Shown here piece after piece: positions 62,736 through 64,000 of a stretch of DNA of 64,000 nucleotides. A program made the position numbers and the translations under genes. Under the pieces are notes generated by a model. It was not told where the DNA came from. It searched no databases and was given only the letters and a program-made list of their open reading frames with translations. Origin of the DNA: JBALVT01 sp036960305 (GTDB taxonomy: Bacteria > Pseudomonadota > Gammaproteobacteria > Pseudomonadales > Halieaceae); contig JBALWA010000007.1 in assembly GCA_036960305.1 (NCBI GenBank), forward strand, positions 46,673 to 110,672. The letters run 5' to 3'. The number at the start of each line of letters is the position of its first letter. Positions within the stretch are counted from its first letter, which is position 1.

Positions 62736-63503
62736 ATCAGTAGACTAGCCGGATTAATTCAAGTGCTTTCCAGAGGAGCAGTATTTTTCTTGTGCCTGTT
62801 TCAAGGCACTGCTGGCGCTTCTGAAAGTGACTGTATTGTTCTCCTCCATGGCTTGGTGCGCAGTAGCGGCTCGATGGACCTGATGGCAACGGCTATGGAA
62901 AGCGAAGGCTATTTAGTCAGGAATATCGATTACCCATCAACGGAAGGTTCAATCGAGCAGTTGGCGGACTCTACAATAGCGCTAGCGTATGCGGCTTGTG
63001 CAGATGCCCCCCGTATTCATTTTGTGACACATTCGATGGGCGGCATCCTGCTCAGGCAATATCTGTCGCTAAAACCAATAGGCAACCTGGGCCGCGTGGT
63101 TATGTTGGCTCCCCCGAACCAGGGTAGTGAACTGGTGGATTACCTGATTGATGTTCCTGGTTTCGATTTTATTAATGGCGAGGCCGGTGCTCAACTAGGC
63201 ACAACCGAGGGAAGTCTGCCTGGCAAGCTGGGCCCCGTCGGTTTTCCCCTGGGCATAATCGCAGGGACGCGTAGCTATAACCCATTCTATTCCGCCATAA
63301 TCCCCGGCCCCGATGACGGTAAAGTGTCGGTGGCATCCACCCAGGTGGAAGGCATGACCGACCACATAGAGGTGGTCGCATCACATACATTTATGATGAA
63401 TGATGATGAGGTCATCAGGCAGACGGCGAGCTTTCTGCGCACCGGGAAATTTATACGCACAGAAAAACAGGAGGATGCAGTCTTACAATCAGCGAAAAAC
63501 TGA
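62736..63503 (+). CDS. Secreted alpha/beta hydrolase (lipase-like)
   Basis: The protein has 246 residues from GTG 62763, or 255 if translation begins at 62736. The nucleophile is in HSMGG, the oxyanion region in VLLHGLVRSSG and a candidate catalytic His in VASHTFMM. The first 20 or so residues (GAVFFLCLFQGTAGASES) are a signal peptide, so it is exported. Strikingly, AAGGAG (62724-62729) lies 6 nt before an in-frame ATC at 62736, which would give the more complete signal peptide; GTG 62763 has no spaced ribosome site. The start codon is therefore unsettled. It resembles small triacylglycerol lipase/PGAP1-like esterases. It follows potI by about 10 nt. Confidence 0.8.
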   Translation: MSRLAGLIQVLSRGAVFFLCLFQGTAGASESDCIVLLHGLVRSSGSMDLMATAMESEGYLVRNIDYPSTEGSIEQLADSTIALAYAACADAPRIHFVTHSMGGILLRQYLSLKPIGNLGRVVMLAPPNQGSELVDYLIDVPGFDFINGEAGAQLGTTEGSLPGKLGPVGFPLGIIAGTRSYNPFYSAIIPGPDDGKVSVASTQVEGMTDHIEVVASHTFMMNDDEVIRQTASFLRTGKFIRTEKQEDAVLQSAKN

Positions 63504-63648
63504 ATACCCCCCTACTCGCATCGATCAAATTGGATGGTCTTTTTTATACCTACCTGTGCGGCGATGTCTTGACAGTTCATCGCCGTATAGCCTCTGGTTT
63601 GGATCAGTTCTTGGCCTACATCTAGAATTTTAGTCGCGGTATCCGTCA

Positions 63649-64000
63649 TTATTTCGAAATCGGCGCGTACTCTTTAACAAAAGGCAAGAGAGCGTCCAGT
63701 ATTTCTGGAAGGTGCGGAGCGAACTTAAAGGAGGAATTGTGAATCAGTGTGGTTGCAGCTCTTGTATTCGTCACCGGATGTAAATAGTCGATGTAAGCGG
63801 CGTGGTGGAGGAGAAGCGTGGCGGGGATTTTGAGTGCGGCCAGTTCTTTATCTGTCATACCAAGCGCGGTCTGATACTTCGACGCCCGCAAATGATCTCC
63901 AGACGTTTTCATTGCGGCCAGAAAGTCGTCAATATTTGCACTAAAGAAACGCTGCCACATTCCGCGCAAAGCTACCGAAGCCCCGGGTGTCACCGTTACC
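63649..64000 (-). CDS. Alpha/beta hydrolase, partial (5' end beyond window)
   Basis: The frame is open from the right edge to the stop at 63649, giving about 117 residues of the C-terminal part. LKIPATLLLHHAAYIDYLHPV is the strand that usually carries the catalytic acid, and the HLPEILDALLPFVKEY C-terminal helix fits an alpha/beta hydrolase. The nucleophile half is outside the window. The predicted catalytic His would be in the KFAPHLPEI segment. Substrate is unknown. The gap 63504-63648 to the convergent lipase-like gene holds nothing I can support. Confidence 0.6.
   Translation of the reverse strand, partial: VTVTPGASVALRGMWQRFFSANIDDFLAAMKTSGDHLRASKYQTALGMTDKELAALKIPATLLLHHAAYIDYLHPVTNTRAATTLIHNSSFKFAPHLPEILDALLPFVKEYAPISK

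Noticed and set aside
1..64000. Insertion sequences, phage genes, CRISPR arrays, tRNA or rRNA genes
   Set aside because: None was seen on either strand by reading; short RNA genes cannot be fully excluded without a covariance-model search.

Overview
The window reads as chromosomal DNA of a heterotrophic, probably marine, gammaproteobacterium. Moderate GC, two TonB-dependent receptors, a TPR-sulfotransferase, a GPH-type sugar symporter, a yqjG/yhaK/yhaJ-like block and E. coli-like potFGHI and puuAB homologues all point that way. A Halieaceae/Spongiibacteraceae-like lineage is my guess; no rRNA or marker gene fixes it. Genes are tightly packed with 4- or 8-nt overlaps inside operons. I saw no tRNA, rRNA, CRISPR array, transposase or phage gene.

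Layout. 1-3.3 kb: end of a GPH-family symporter, an NAD-dependent epimerase-like protein and an AspT/YidE-type transporter. 3.3-12.6 kb: a Tat-exported GMC dehydrogenase with its small subunit, a phytanoyl-CoA dioxygenase-like protein with an SCP2-like N-terminus, a Baeyer-Villiger-type monooxygenase, a DUF1214-like protein and a TonB receptor, with a divergent TetR regulator. 13.4-17.9 kb: a quinone/electrophile-stress-like block of a CDGSH-glutamate-synthase fusion, pirin and glutathionyl-hydroquinone reductase, with a divergent LysR gene. 17.9-23.4 kb: a Rieske oxygenase divergent from malonyl-CoA synthetase, then an acyl-CoA synthetase and an alpha/beta hydrolase. 23.4-29.3 kb: two divergent PuuB-like amine oxidases, a PuuA-like gamma-glutamylamine synthetase, a SnoaL-AraC fusion regulator and an Asp/Asn hydroxylase-like protein. 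29.3-36 kb: a beta-propeller-like protein, a TonB receptor, a TPR-sulfotransferase and an unknown membrane protein.

36-62.7 kb is the most unusual part. Three copies of a three-gene module lie within 22 kb. Each module has two different phytoene-desaturase-fold (COG1233/PYROXD2-like) flavoproteins, called A (about 538 aa) and B (about 515 aa) here, plus a GcvT/aminomethyltransferase-family protein (394-406 aa). Between the modules are two Rieske oxygenases with the Glu-Cys-X-His-Cys iron-site motif of quaternary-amine demethylases, two class-III aminotransferases, formyltetrahydrofolate deformylase (PurU), an AraC regulator, a TetR-GNAT fusion and a BetI-like TetR regulator. A complete PotFGHI-type polyamine ABC importer follows the last regulator.

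My reading, which is inference, is an amine-catabolic island. PotFGHI imports a polyamine or N-methylated amine. Rieske enzymes and the A/B flavoproteins oxidise or demethylate it. The GcvT-like partners pass one-carbon units to tetrahydrofolate and PurU releases formate. Aminotransferases and the PuuA/PuuB-type enzymes handle the primary amines. The window ends with two alpha/beta hydrolases, the last one cut by the edge.
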